Assembly (NCBI RefSeq): GCF_014646815.1 | Contig: NZ_BMNZ01000012.1 | Coordinates: forward strand, 1-64,000 | DNA: 64,000 bases | Direction of reading: 5' to 3' | DNA from: Terrabacter tumescens | GTDB taxonomy: Bacteria > Actinomycetota > Actinomycetes > Actinomycetales > Dermatophilaceae | Part shown: in pieces, positions 52,252-61,466 of the stretch | Position numbering within the stretch: the first letter of the stretch is position 1 | Layout: each line of letters starts with the position of its first letter | The notes under the pieces: model-generated | The model's input: only the letters and a program-made list of their open reading frames with translations | What the model was told of the DNA's origin: nothing | Databases searched by the model: none | Position numbers and translations under genes: made by a program

Positions 52252-53724
52252 GTGAGCACCACCATCGCACCACACCGTGGGACCCCGAGCCGGGTCCGTC
52301 GAGCCCTGCGTGCCGGCGCGGACTTCCGCCGCTGGCAGGCCCGCACGGGCGACCTCCTCGAGTCCCTCGCCATCGCGAGCCTGCTCGCCGTCATGGCGCA
52401 GTTCCTCCTCGGCGGCGGCAGCCACGACCTCGTCGCCGGCCCGAGCAGCACAACGCTCATCGCCGTCGGGCGCCTCACCGGCCTCGTCGCGATGGACCTG
52501 CTGCTCATCCAGCTGCTCCTCGCCGCCCGCGTGCCGTGGATCGACCGCGTCTACGGGATGGACCGCGCGCTCAAGGCGCACCGCATCCTCGGACGCATCA
52601 CCGTGCCGCTCGTGCTCGTGCACGTCGGGGCCATCGTCCTCGGCTACGCCGCCCGCGACGAGCTGCACGGCCCGTTCGCCCCGGTCGTCGAGAGCTTCCG
52701 CCTGCTCACCGGCGGCAGCGACCTGCTCTTCGCCTTCATCGCGACCGCCCTGCTCGTCGTCATCGCCGTGACCTCCGTCAGCATCGCCCGACGCCGCCTG
52801 TCCTACGAGTGGTGGCACCTCGTGCACCTGACCTCGTATGCCGCCGTCGTCCTCGCCGTGCCGCACGAGCTCTCGATCGGGTCGGAATTCACTGCGTCGC
52901 AGTGGGTTCGGACCTACTGGTGGACCCTCTTCGTGCTCGTCGCGGCCAGCGTCCTCTGGTGGCGCCTGCTCGTCCCCGTCGCCCGCAGCCTGCGTCACCA
53001 GCTGCGCGTCACCGACCTCGTCGAGGAGGCCCCCGGCGTGTGGTCGGTGTGGATGAAGGGCCGCCACCTCGACAAGCTCCCGGTCCGCGCGGGGCAGTAC
53101 CTCAACTGGCGCTTCGTCAGCCCGCGCCTGCTCGCGACCGCGCACCCGTGGTCGATCTCGAGCGCGCCCGACGGCCGCCACCTGCGCATCACGGTCCGCG
53201 AGCTCGGCGACCACTCGAGCCGCCTGGCCCACCTGCGCCCCGGCACCCGCGTGCTCTTCGAGGGCCCCTACGGCGCCTTCACCTCCCGCCAGCGCGTCCG
53301 CCGTCGCGTCCTGCTCCTCGCCGCCGGCATCGGGGTCACTCCGGTCCGCTCGATCCTCGAGGAGCTCGTGCGCCACGGCCACGCCGGCCCCGGCGACGTC
53401 ACCGTCGTCTACCGCGCCAACGACGTGTCGCAGCTGGCCCTGCGTGACGAGCTCGAGCACCTGACGAATGTCGGTGGCCACAAGCTGCTCCTGCTCGTCG
53501 GCCCGCCCGTCAACGGTTCGTGGCTGCCGCCCGACCACTCCCTCGGCCACTCCGGCGGTCAGCCCGTCCCCGACGCCGAGCGGCTCGCCGAGCTCGTCCC
53601 CGACCTGCGCCGCCACGAGGCCTACCTCTGCGGCCCCGGCGGCTGGATGAACCTCGTCCACCGCAGCCTCCTCGAGGGCGGCATCCCCAAGTCCCACATC
53701 CACGACGAGAGGTTCTCCTGGTGA
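52252..53724 (+). CDS. Membrane flavocytochrome (ferric-reductase-like transmembrane domain with FAD/NAD(P)-binding reductase)
   Basis: 490 aa. Six membrane segments with heme-ligand-type His in AHRILGRITVPLVLVHVGAI and WWHLVHLTSYAAVV (ferric reductase-like domain). The cytoplasmic half is ferredoxin-reductase-like: FAD motif HPWSISSAPDGR, LFEGPYGAFT, the NAD(P) motif LAAGIGVTPVRSILEEL and C-terminal YLCGPGGWMN. It probably passes electrons from NAD(P)H across the membrane. The GTG at 52252 starts 62 bp from the divergent regulator. It overlaps the FMN-binding gene by 4 nt, the likely electron acceptor. Confidence 0.9.
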   Translation: MSTTIAPHRGTPSRVRRALRAGADFRRWQARTGDLLESLAIASLLAVMAQFLLGGGSHDLVAGPSSTTLIAVGRLTGLVAMDLLLIQLLLAARVPWIDRVYGMDRALKAHRILGRITVPLVLVHVGAIVLGYAARDELHGPFAPVVESFRLLTGGSDLLFAFIATALLVVIAVTSVSIARRRLSYEWWHLVHLTSYAAVVLAVPHELSIGSEFTASQWVRTYWWTLFVLVAASVLWWRLLVPVARSLRHQLRVTDLVEEAPGVWSVWMKGRHLDKLPVRAGQYLNWRFVSPRLLATAHPWSISSAPDGRHLRITVRELGDHSSRLAHLRPGTRVLFEGPYGAFTSRQRVRRRVLLLAAGIGVTPVRSILEELVRHGHAGPGDVTVVYRANDVSQLALRDELEHLTNVGGHKLLLLVGPPVNGSWLPPDHSLGHSGGQPVPDAERLAELVPDLRRHEAYLCGPGGWMNLVHRSLLEGGIPKSHIHDERFSW

Positions 53725-54251
53725 GGAAGGCAACGACCGCCCTCGTCGGCCTGGCCGGCGTCGTCACCATCGGCGCGTCCTGGGCCTCGGGCCTGACGCC
53801 CAAGCACGCCGCCGTCACCGGCGTCCACGTCCTGTCCGGCGCCAAGGCCGGCACGCCCGTCGCAGCCGCCCCGCCCCAGCCGTCCGGCAGCTCGACGAGC
53901 ACGAGCAGCAAGGGCAGCTCCAAGAGTTCGTCCGGCGGCAAGGCCTCCAAGGCTCCCGCCGCGGCGCCCCGCTCGGGCACGGTCGACGGCGCCGTCGTCG
54001 GCACGCAGTACGGCTCCGTCCAGGTCCGGGTCAGCTTCACGGGCACGAAGATCACCAACGTCCACGCGCTGCAGCTGACCGACAGCTCCGGCACGTCGGT
54101 GTCGATCAGCGCCGGCGCCGCGCCAACGCTGCGCCGCGAGGCCCTCGCTGCTCAGTCGGCCAAGATCGACGTCGTCAGCGGCGCCACCTACACGAGCGAG
54201 GCCTACCAGCAGAGCCTCCAGTCGGCGCTCGACGCCGCCCATCTGGGCTGA
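53721..54251 (+). CDS. Exported FMN-binding domain protein
   Basis: 176 aa. It has an N-terminal hydrophobic segment (ALVGLAGVVTIGASW), a Ser/Lys/Ala-rich linker (about 50-85) and a C-terminal FMN_bind domain. The site SGATYTS (153-159) matches the ApbE flavinylation motif, where a Thr receives FMN. With the preceding flavocytochrome it would form an extracytoplasmic electron-transfer pair. No apbE gene is seen in the window. GTG 53721 overlaps the upstream stop. Confidence 0.88.
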   Translation: MRKATTALVGLAGVVTIGASWASGLTPKHAAVTGVHVLSGAKAGTPVAAAPPQPSGSSTSTSSKGSSKSSSGGKASKAPAAAPRSGTVDGAVVGTQYGSVQVRVSFTGTKITNVHALQLTDSSGTSVSISAGAAPTLRREALAAQSAKIDVVSGATYTSEAYQQSLQSALDAAHLG

Positions 54252-54288
54252 CCGCCCACCCCGAGCTGCACCCGAGGGTGCCTGCGAC

Positions 54289-54363
54289 GCGGCCCGCCGA
54301 TCTTCCCCTGTGGTCGGCCGTCCGCAGCGGCCCGCCGACCTTCCCCTGAGGTCGGCGGGCCGC
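54289..54363. terminator. Tandemly duplicated terminator hairpin between convergent genes
   Basis: The second unit, GCGGCCCGCCGACC (54327-54340) with GGTCGGCGGGCCGC (54350-54363), is a perfect 14-bp stem with a 9-nt loop. A near-copy of its first 30 nt lies at 54289-54318 (two differences, period 38 bp) and forms a weaker hairpin. They end the FMN-binding gene and, on the other strand, the citB-like gene. Confidence 0.75.
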
Positions 54364-54441
54364 ACTTCTCCACGAATCTCCCTGTGGCGTATGCCGTGTG
54401 CCCCCTCCCCGAGACCCGCGCAGTCACGCTGGTGGCCGGGT

Positions 54442-55125
54442 TCAGAGCCAGCGGTAGCGGCGCTCCGGGCGACCGGTCGAGCCGTAGCGGAGCGTCACCT
54501 CGGCCCGCCCGAACGAGACGAAGTGCTCGAGGTAGCGGCGCGCACTAACGCGTGAGATCCCTACGACCTCAGCGCATTCCGTCGCCGACAGCGTCTCGCG
54601 CGACTCGCCGGACTCCCGCAGCGCGCGCTCCACGGCCTCGGCCGTCTCGGCGCTGAGTCCCTTCGGCAGCGCCGCGACGGGTCCTCGCCCGACGGGCTGC
54701 GACGACGTGAAGGCGGCGTCGATCTCGGCCTGTGTCAGGTCGTCACCGAGGTCGCGTGCCCGCTCGGCGGCATACGTCAGCAGGCGCTGCTCGAGGTCGG
54801 CGAAGGCGAACGGCTTGAGGAGGTAGCCGACGACGCCCTGGCGCAGAGCTCCGCGCACGGCGTCGGCCTCCTTGGCCGCGGTGATGACGAGGGCGTCGCA
54901 CGTCTCGCCCGCCGCCCGCAGCCGCGCGACGACGTCGAGCCCGAAGGCGTCCGGCAGGTAGAGGTCGAGCAGCACGAGATCGGGCTTCAGCTCGGCGACG
55001 AGCGCGAGCGCCTCGTCCCCCGTGCGGGCGGTGCCGATGACCTCGAAGCCCGCGACGCGCTCGACGAAGCCGCGGTGGATGCGCGCCACCATGAAGTCGT
55101 CGTCGACGACGAGCACCCGGGTCAT
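54442..55125 (-). CDS. CitB/DcuR-type response regulator
   Basis: 227 aa. Receiver domain VVDDDFMVARIHRGFVE, phospho-acceptor Asp54 in VLLDLYLPDAFG, ITAAKE and KPFAF. The C-terminal part is the winged-HTH of the CitB family (GISRVSARRYLEHFVSFGRA), not LuxR or OmpR. It is paired with the CitA-type kinase (4-nt overlap). The divergent tctCBA operon is the expected target. Confidence 0.92.
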   Translation of the reverse strand: MTRVLVVDDDFMVARIHRGFVERVAGFEVIGTARTGDEALALVAELKPDLVLLDLYLPDAFGLDVVARLRAAGETCDALVITAAKEADAVRGALRQGVVGYLLKPFAFADLEQRLLTYAAERARDLGDDLTQAEIDAAFTSSQPVGRGPVAALPKGLSAETAEAVERALRESGESRETLSATECAEVVGISRVSARRYLEHFVSFGRAEVTLRYGSTGRPERRYRWL

Positions 55126-56885
55126 CGCTTCTCCTCCACGGCCGCAACGGAATCAGTCGGCGAGTCGGTCGAGTCATCCGTCGAACCCGTACCGGCGCCC
55201 GACCCCGCCTCGACCGTGAGCCGGGCGACGAACTTCGCACCCGTCGGGGTGTTCTCGACCTCGACCTCGCCGCCCCGACGCTGGCAGATGAGGCGCGTCA
55301 GCGCCAGCCCGATGCCGCGCTCGCCGGCACGCGCGGCCTTGGTGGTGTAGCCGTGGGTGAAGACCTCGGTGACGAGCTCGGGCGCGATGCCCGGCCCCGA
55401 GTCGACGACGCTCACCTCGAGCGAGCTCGCGTCCTGGCGGATCGTCAGCTCCACCCACTTGTCGTCGCCCTCGGACGAGGCCGCCGCGTCGATGGCGTTG
55501 TCGACGAGGTTGCCGACCACCGCTGCGACGTCGGCGGAGTCACGCGCCCCGATGCGCCCGAGCGACGTGTCGTCCGAGACCCGCAGCTCGACCCGGCGCT
55601 CGGTGGCCTGCGCGGCCTTGGCCATGACGAGCGCGGTCACCGCCGTGTCGCGGATGCGCCGCGCGACGGTGAGGTCGAGCTGCGCGCGGTGCTCGCTCAC
55701 CGAGTCGACGTAGGCCACGACCTCGTCGTACTCCCCGAGCTGGATGAGCCCCGAGATGGTGTGCAGCTGGTTGGCGAACTCGTGCGCCTGGGCTCGCAGC
55801 AGCTCCGTCGTGCTTCGGAACGAGCCGATCTCGCGCTCGAGGTCTGCGAGCTCGGTCCGGTCGCGCAGCGTCGTCACCGACCCGAGCGGCCGACCGTCCT
55901 TGGCGACCTCCATGCGGTTCATCACGAGCACCCGTCCGCGGCGCAGCACCACCTGGTCGCGCTGCACCCCGTCCGCTCCGTCGTCGGTGACACCACGCAG
56001 CACGTCACGCAGACGCGGGCCGATCGACAGGTCGTCGAGGCGCATCCCCACCGCGTGCTCCGGCAGGTCGAGCAGCCGTTGGGCGACGTTGTTGACCAAC
56101 GTGATCCGCTCGTTCGTGTCCAGCGCCACCACTCCCTCGGCCAGCCCGAAGAGCATCGCCTCACGACTCTCCGCCAGTCCGGTGATCTCCGCCGGCTCGA
56201 GCCCCAGCGTCTGCCGCTTGATCCGTCGGGCGAGCAGCCACGACCCGACGCCACCCAGGACCAGCGCGATGCCGAGATAGGTCGGGAGGTACGAGGAGTT
56301 GCCGAGCAGGCGATCCCAGGCAGACGGCATACGCACTGCGATCATCACGGTGCCGAGCTGCGTGCCCACGGGCAGCTGCGGCTCCTTGACCCTCGGGTCG
56401 GGCACCGACAGCAGCGGGCTCTGCGCGACGATCATCCGCTCGCCGCCGAGCTCCATGACGCCCGTCCAGCTCGCCCCGTCGGCCACCGCCCTCGACCCGA
56501 GCGGCATCGGCGCCCGCTCGAGCGTCGGGTCCGACGACACGCGTACGACCTCGGCGGCGTCGGCGACGCTCATCGAGGTGATGTTGTACTGCGTCACGAT
56601 CGACTGCACCAGGCTCGGCAGCACGTTGGGCACCCCGCCGGGCGACATCTCGGTGCGCACGATCGGGGTGCTCGCGAGCTGCTCGGCGACGGCCGACACC
56701 CGGCGCCCCTCCGTGCGGGTGAACGTCGCCTCCGACTGCGACAGCGAGACGAGGGCGACCGCCACGAGCACGCCGAGCAGAATGAGCAGCTGCACGGCGA
56801 ACAGCTGCCCCGTGAGGGTCAGCCCGCCGAACCATCGGCCGAAACGGCGCCTGCTCTGCTTGACCACAACGAACTCAACCTTCAT
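55122..56885 (-). CDS. CitA/DcuS-type sensor histidine kinase
   Basis: About 587 aa. An N-terminal membrane segment (LFAVQLLILLGVLVAVALVS), an extracytoplasmic PAS-like (PASC) sensor of about 130 residues, a second membrane segment (YLGIALVLGGVGSWLLA), a cytoplasmic PAS, then AQAHEFANQLHTISGLIQLG (phospho-His in HEFANQLH), N-box VVGNLVDNAIDAA and GIGLALTRLICQRRGG. Such kinases sense C4/C6 carboxylates. ATG 56885 lacks a good ribosome-binding site; a GTG six codons downstream is an alternative. Confidence 0.92.
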   Translation of the reverse strand: MKVEFVVVKQSRRRFGRWFGGLTLTGQLFAVQLLILLGVLVAVALVSLSQSEATFTRTEGRRVSAVAEQLASTPIVRTEMSPGGVPNVLPSLVQSIVTQYNITSMSVADAAEVVRVSSDPTLERAPMPLGSRAVADGASWTGVMELGGERMIVAQSPLLSVPDPRVKEPQLPVGTQLGTVMIAVRMPSAWDRLLGNSSYLPTYLGIALVLGGVGSWLLARRIKRQTLGLEPAEITGLAESREAMLFGLAEGVVALDTNERITLVNNVAQRLLDLPEHAVGMRLDDLSIGPRLRDVLRGVTDDGADGVQRDQVVLRRGRVLVMNRMEVAKDGRPLGSVTTLRDRTELADLEREIGSFRSTTELLRAQAHEFANQLHTISGLIQLGEYDEVVAYVDSVSEHRAQLDLTVARRIRDTAVTALVMAKAAQATERRVELRVSDDTSLGRIGARDSADVAAVVGNLVDNAIDAAASSEGDDKWVELTIRQDASSLEVSVVDSGPGIAPELVTEVFTHGYTTKAARAGERGIGLALTRLICQRRGGEVEVENTPTGAKFVARLTVEAGSGAGTGSTDDSTDSPTDSVAAVEEKR

Positions 56886-56967
56886 TGGTGACACAACGGC
56901 GACACCGCTCCGGGACGCGGGCACGATCATGCCGTTCCAGCCCAAGAACGCGAAAGAGATCTCAACG

Positions 56968-58032
56968 ATGAGTACTCACCACACTGCCCGTCCCGGCACC
57001 TCCGGCACCAGCAGCGCAGTCCCCACCCGCCGGCGCATCGGCGCCCTCGTCGCCCTGGCCGCCGTCGGGACCCTCGCCCTGTCGGCGTGCGGCGCGACCG
57101 CCAAGAAGGACGACGCCTCCACCGGCGCGGCTGCGGGCCCGGCGACGGGCCTGCAGATCATGGTCCCCAACAGCCCCGGTGGCGGCTACGACACCACGGC
57201 CCGGACGGTGGCCCAGGTCATGGAGAGCCAGAAGGTGACCAGCTCCGTGCAGGTGTTCAACCTGCCGGGCGCCGGCGGCACCGTCGGCCTCCAGCGGGTC
57301 GTCAACGAGAAGGGCAACGGCAAGCTCGCCATGCAGATGGGTCTCGGCGTCGTCGGCGCGGCCTACACGCAGAAGAGCAAGGCCACCCTCAACGACACCA
57401 CCCCGATCGCCAAGCTCATCGAGGAGGCCGGCGCCGTCGTCGTCTCCAAGGACTCGCCGTACAAGGACCTCAAGAGCCTCGTCGACGCGTGGAAGAAGGA
57501 CCCGTCGAAGATCAACGTCGGCGGCGGCTCGAGCCCCGGCGGCCCCGACCACCTCCTGCCGATGCAGCTGGCCAAGGCGGTCGGCATCGACCCGACCAAG
57601 GTCTCGTACATCTCCTACGACGGCGGCGGCGAGCTGCTGCCGGCGATCCTCGGCAACAAGATCGCCTTCGGCGCGAGCGGGTTCGGGGAGTTCCTCGAGC
57701 AGGTCAAGGCGGGCTCCGTGCGCGTCCTCGCCGTCACGAGCGAGAAGCGCATCGACGCCCTGCCCGACGTGCCCACCGTCAAGGAGTCGGGCATCGACTT
57801 CACCTTCACCAACTGGCGCGGCATCGTCGCCCCTCCGGAGATCTCGGCCGGCGACAAGCAGGTGTGGGTCGACGCACTGACCAAGATGCACGGCACGGAC
57901 GCGTGGAAGGCCGAGCTCGAGAAGCGCGGCTGGACCGACGCCTTCGAGACCGGCGACCAGTTCGGCACCTTCCTCAAGGCTCAGGACCAGGACGTGGCCG
58001 ACATCCTCAAGGGCCTCGGGCTGACGAGCTGA
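56968..58032 (+). CDS. tctC: Tripartite tricarboxylate transporter substrate-binding lipoprotein
   Basis: 354 aa. A signal peptide of about 30 residues ends in a lipobox (LALSAC), so it is a membrane-anchored binding protein. The TctC fold is shown by VPNSPGGGYDTTARTVAQVM, NLPGAGGTVGLQRV, DGGGELLPAILGNKI and NWRGIVAPPEI. It would capture citrate or another carboxylate for TctBA. It starts 82 bp from the divergent kinase, probably under its control. Confidence 0.93.
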   Translation: MSTHHTARPGTSGTSSAVPTRRRIGALVALAAVGTLALSACGATAKKDDASTGAAAGPATGLQIMVPNSPGGGYDTTARTVAQVMESQKVTSSVQVFNLPGAGGTVGLQRVVNEKGNGKLAMQMGLGVVGAAYTQKSKATLNDTTPIAKLIEEAGAVVVSKDSPYKDLKSLVDAWKKDPSKINVGGGSSPGGPDHLLPMQLAKAVGIDPTKVSYISYDGGGELLPAILGNKIAFGASGFGEFLEQVKAGSVRVLAVTSEKRIDALPDVPTVKESGIDFTFTNWRGIVAPPEISAGDKQVWVDALTKMHGTDAWKAELEKRGWTDAFETGDQFGTFLKAQDQDVADILKGLGLTS

Positions 58033-58033
58033 C

Positions 58034-58579
58034 ATGACGGACACGACACCTGACCGCACGCACACCGACACCGCGGCCCAGGATGTCGAGACCCAGGGCG
58101 GGGACCGCGCGCAGTACGGCATGTGCGCGGCCCTCGCCGGCCTCGGCATCGTCCTGCTGGTCAACTCCGCCCAGCTCGCCCCCGTGGCGAGCAGCAACGA
58201 CTCGCTGGGCCCGAAGGTCATCCCGACCGTCCTCGGGATCCTGCTCCTCATCACCTCGGTCCTCTACGCCGTCGACATCCGCCGCGGTGGGGTCGGGGCC
58301 GCCGACGAGGGCGAGGACGTCGACCTCGGCGCGAAGGCCGACTGGAAGACCGTCGGGCTGCTCGTCGTCATCTTCGCCGTGAGCGCCGCCCTCATGGAGC
58401 CGCTCGGCTGGGTCATCGCCGGCACGCTGCTGTTCTCGGGCAGTGCGTATGCGCTCGGCAACCGCCACGTCATCCGTGGCCTTCTCGTCGGGCTCGCGAT
58501 CTCCCTCGGCACCTTCTACGCGTTCGCCATCGGGCTCGGGGTCAACCTGCCCGCCGGCATCCTCCAAGGAATCCTCTGA
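58034..58579 (+). CDS. tctB: Tripartite tricarboxylate transporter small membrane subunit
   Basis: 181 aa with four membrane segments ([78 protein letters not shown]), typical of TctB, and a polar N-terminus. It begins one base after the tctC stop and overlaps tctA by one base. Confidence 0.9.
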   Translation: MTDTTPDRTHTDTAAQDVETQGGDRAQYGMCAALAGLGIVLLVNSAQLAPVASSNDSLGPKVIPTVLGILLLITSVLYAVDIRRGGVGAADEGEDVDLGAKADWKTVGLLVVIFAVSAALMEPLGWVIAGTLLFSGSAYALGNRHVIRGLLVGLAISLGTFYAFAIGLGVNLPAGILQGIL

Positions 58580-60123
58580 TGGACAACCTCAACCACCTCC
58601 TCGACGGGTTCGTCAACGTCCTGACGCCGCTGAACCTGCTCTTCGCGTTCATCGGCGTCGTCGTCGGCACCGCCGTCGGCGTGCTGCCCGGCATCGGGCC
58701 GGCCATGACCGTGGCGCTCCTGCTGCCGATCACCTTCTCGCTCGACACGACGCAGGCGCTCATCATGTTCGCCGGCATCTTCTACGGCGGCATGTACGGC
58801 GGGTCGACCACCTCCATCCTGCTCAACACGCCCGGCGAGTCGTCGTCGGTCGTCACCGCCCTCGAGGGCAACAAGATGGCCAAGGCCGGACGCGCCGCCC
58901 AGGCGCTCGCCACCGCCGCCATCGGCTCCTTCGTCGCCGGCACCATCGCCACGGCTCTGCTCGTGCTCGTCATGCCGCAGGTCGTCTCGTTCGCCGTCCA
59001 GCTCGGGTCACCCGAGTACTTCGCGATCATCCTGCTGGCCTTCGTCGGCGCGAGCATGGTGCTCGGGTCCTCGCGCCTGCGCGGCTTCGCCGCCCTCCTC
59101 GTCGGCCTCTCCATCGGCATCATCGGCATCGACAAGGTGACCGGCCAGCAGCGGATGACCTTCGGGGTCCCGCAGCTCGCCGACGGCATCGACATCGTCG
59201 TCGTCGCCGTCGGGCTCTTCGCGGTCGGCGAGGCCCTGTGGGTCGCCGCCCACCTGCGGCGCAAGGCCGGCGGCGTCATCCCCGTGGGCCAGCCCTGGAT
59301 GGGCAAGCAGGACTGGAAGCGCTCGTGGAAGCCGTGGCTGCGCGGCACCGCCCTCGGCTTCCCCTTCGGCGCCATCCCCGCCGGCGGCGCCGAGGTCCCG
59401 ACGTTCCTGTCCTACGTCGCCGAGCGCAAGCTGACCAAGCACCCGGAGGAGTTCGGGCACGGCGCCATCGAGGGCGTCGCCGGCCCGGAGGCCGCCAACA
59501 ACGCGTCCGCCGCCGGCACTCTCGTGCCACTGCTCGCGATCGGCCTGCCGACCAACGCCACCGCTGCGATCATCCTCACCTTCCTGCAGGGTCGCGGCCT
59601 CGAGCCGGGCCCGCTGCTCATCGAGAAGGAGCCGGTCCTCGTCTGGACCCTGGTGGCCAGCCTCTTCGTCGGCAACACGCTGCTGCTGCTGCTCAACCTG
59701 CCGATGGCTCCGCTCTGGGCCAAGCTGCTCCAGATCCCGCGGCCCTACCTCTACGCGGGCATCCTCTTCTTCGCGACGATGGGTGCGTGGGCCGTCAACG
59801 GCCAGGCCTTCGACCTCTACCTGCTCCTCGGCATCGGCCTGCTCGGCTTCGCGGTCCGCCGCTTCGGCCTGCCCGTGCTGCCGCTCATCATCGGTGTCAT
59901 CCTGGCCCCGATCGCCGAGCTGCACCTGCGCCGCTCGCTGCAGCTCTCGCACGGCGAGGTCAGCGGCCTGCTGGGCGGTCCGGTGGCCTGGGTCTGCTAC
60001 GGCATCATCGTGCTCACGATCCTGTGGCCGCTCATCGCCAGGGCGATCCGCAAGGCCCGCGGTGGCAAGGGCGGCCCGGGCGAGGGACTCATGGCCGAGC
60101 TCAAGGACGAGGTGGCGGCATGA
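58579..60123 (+). CDS. tctA: Tripartite tricarboxylate transporter large membrane subunit
   Basis: 514 aa, about 12 membrane segments. The TctA signatures [40 protein letters not shown] and the second inverted copy [19 protein letters not shown], with [20 protein letters not shown], are clear. It forms the translocation channel with TctB. It ends in an ATGA overlap with a universal stress gene. Confidence 0.95.
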   Translation: MDNLNHLLDGFVNVLTPLNLLFAFIGVVVGTAVGVLPGIGPAMTVALLLPITFSLDTTQALIMFAGIFYGGMYGGSTTSILLNTPGESSSVVTALEGNKMAKAGRAAQALATAAIGSFVAGTIATALLVLVMPQVVSFAVQLGSPEYFAIILLAFVGASMVLGSSRLRGFAALLVGLSIGIIGIDKVTGQQRMTFGVPQLADGIDIVVVAVGLFAVGEALWVAAHLRRKAGGVIPVGQPWMGKQDWKRSWKPWLRGTALGFPFGAIPAGGAEVPTFLSYVAERKLTKHPEEFGHGAIEGVAGPEAANNASAAGTLVPLLAIGLPTNATAAIILTFLQGRGLEPGPLLIEKEPVLVWTLVASLFVGNTLLLLLNLPMAPLWAKLLQIPRPYLYAGILFFATMGAWAVNGQAFDLYLLLGIGLLGFAVRRFGLPVLPLIIGVILAPIAELHLRRSLQLSHGEVSGLLGGPVAWVCYGIIVLTILWPLIARAIRKARGGKGGPGEGLMAELKDEVAA

Positions 60124-60509
60124 TCCTCGTCGGCTACATCCCCACCCCGCAGGGCGAGGCCGCCCTCGCCGCCGCCATCGCCGAGGCCAAGGCGCACGAC
60201 GAGTCGGTGCTCGTGCTCAACATGAGCCGGGACGACAAGCTCGTCGACGCGCACCGCGCCGACAGCTCCGACCTCGACCGGCTCGACGCCGACCTCGCCG
60301 AGTCCGGGGTGCCGCACGAGGTGCGACGCATCGAGCACGGCACCGACCCGGCCGACCAGATCCTCGACGTCGTCGACCGGGAGCACCCGCGGCTGCTCGT
60401 CATCGGCATCCGGCACCGCAGCGCCGTCGGCAAGCTGCTTCTCGGCTCGACCGCGCAGCGCCTGCTCCTCGACGCCCGCTGCCAGGTCCTCGCCGTCAAG
60501 GCCGACTGA
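60120..60509 (+). CDS. Universal stress protein (UspA family) in the tct operon
   Basis: 129 aa single USP domain. It begins [20 protein letters not shown] and has the nucleotide-binding end [20 protein letters not shown] with the final strand CQVLAVKAD. Such proteins bind ATP and fine-tune transporters or stress responses. The 4-nt overlap with tctA suggests it acts with this transporter. Confidence 0.88.
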   Translation: MILVGYIPTPQGEAALAAAIAEAKAHDESVLVLNMSRDDKLVDAHRADSSDLDRLDADLAESGVPHEVRRIEHGTDPADQILDVVDREHPRLLVIGIRHRSAVGKLLLGSTAQRLLLDARCQVLAVKAD

Positions 60510-60543
60510 GGCACACGGCATACGCAACCCGCCGAACCCACCA

Positions 60544-60651
60544 CGTCGAGTGGGCACTTCGACACACGCACCCCACAGTCGACCGCCCATCTCTCGACAC
60601 ATCCCACAGTCGATTGCCCACTTTCCGACGCCGGAAAGTGGGCACTCGACG
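60544..60651. repeat. Intergenic array of GTCGA(G/C/T)TGGGCACTT-like repeats
   Basis: Related units begin at 60544 (CGTCGAGTGGGCACTT), 60573 (CCACAGTCGACCGCCCAT) and 60605 (CCACAGTCGATTGCCCACTT), with an inverted copy ending at 60651. The last two generate a hairpin. It lies between the convergent usp and GNAT genes. Confidence 0.5.
60616..60643. terminator. Hairpin between convergent usp and GNAT genes
   Basis: GCCCACTTTCCG (60616-60627) and CGGAAAGTGGGC (60632-60643) form a perfect 12-bp stem with a 4-nt loop. It is a likely bidirectional terminator. Confidence 0.7.
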
Positions 60652-60652
60652 T

Positions 60653-61441
60653 TCAAGCGGCGTCAGGCGGGGGCTTCGAGACGCCGACGTGGCGGGCGAC
60701 CTCGGCGAAACCGGCCCGCTGGTAGAGCCCGATGGCCGGGCCGCCGTCCTCGGCGACGATGACGAGCCGCCCGATGGCGGGATCGTCGAACGCCCACTCC
60801 CCTGCAGCCCGCACGAGCGCACCGGCAAGGCCGCGCCGGCGGTGGCTCTCGAGCGTCACGACGTCCTGGTAACGCGCGAGGTCACCGAGCCGCACGATGC
60901 CGAGCCGTGCCACGAGCCGGTCGCCGTCGAAGGCCCCGAACCACTGCGCCCGCCCCGAGTCGACGAGCCCGCGCTGGGCCGTGACGCGGCGCCGCTCGAA
61001 GACGAGCCGCGGATCGCGCTGCTCCTCCGGGGTGTCGCGGGCGCCGACCTGCGCCGACTGCTCCCAGTCGTCGTCGCTCGTGAGCACCCGGAGCTGTATG
61101 CCGTCCGCTGCGTCCGCGGCCGTCGGCAGCTCCGTCGTGGCGAGGTCCACGTCGCCCTCGACGTCCCAGCCACGCGCAGCCCAGGCGTCGGTGTCGCCGC
61201 CGTCGTGGGCGAAGGCGACGGCGCGGTGCTGGGCGTCCGGGAACTCCTCCTCGAAGCGGGCGACCCACCGGTCGACCTCGTCGGCGTGGGCGGCGGTGGG
61301 GACGAGCACGAAGTTGCCCCACCAGAAGGTCGGGTTGGCCTCGGTCCGCACGACGAGGTGGTCACCGTGGTCGGTCACCGTCGACCCCTGCAGCCGCAGC
61401 AGGTCGAGGTCGGTGGTCAGGCCGGGACTCTCGAGACGCAT
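60653..61441 (-). CDS. GNAT-family N-acetyltransferase
   Basis: 262 aa. The C-terminal half is a GNAT domain with acetyl-CoA loop ESHRRRGLAGALVRAAGEWA and the closing GLYQRAGFAEVARHVGV. The N-terminal half (WWGNFVLVPTAAHADEVDRW) is probably a degenerate second GNAT domain, as in tandem GNATs. Substrate unknown. ATG 61441 follows directly after the repeat array on the minus strand. The stop lies 2 bp from the repeat array on its other side. Confidence 0.85.
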   Translation of the reverse strand: MRLESPGLTTDLDLLRLQGSTVTDHGDHLVVRTEANPTFWWGNFVLVPTAAHADEVDRWVARFEEEFPDAQHRAVAFAHDGGDTDAWAARGWDVEGDVDLATTELPTAADAADGIQLRVLTSDDDWEQSAQVGARDTPEEQRDPRLVFERRRVTAQRGLVDSGRAQWFGAFDGDRLVARLGIVRLGDLARYQDVVTLESHRRRGLAGALVRAAGEWAFDDPAIGRLVIVAEDGGPAIGLYQRAGFAEVARHVGVSKPPPDAA

Positions 61442-61466
61442 CCCCCGATCATGACCCACCCCCACC

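Noticed and set aside
55353-56891. Plus-strand frame opposite the CitA-type kinase
   Set aside because: It is Arg/His/Asp-rich shadow coding; the minus strand has complete PAS, HisK and HATPase motifs.
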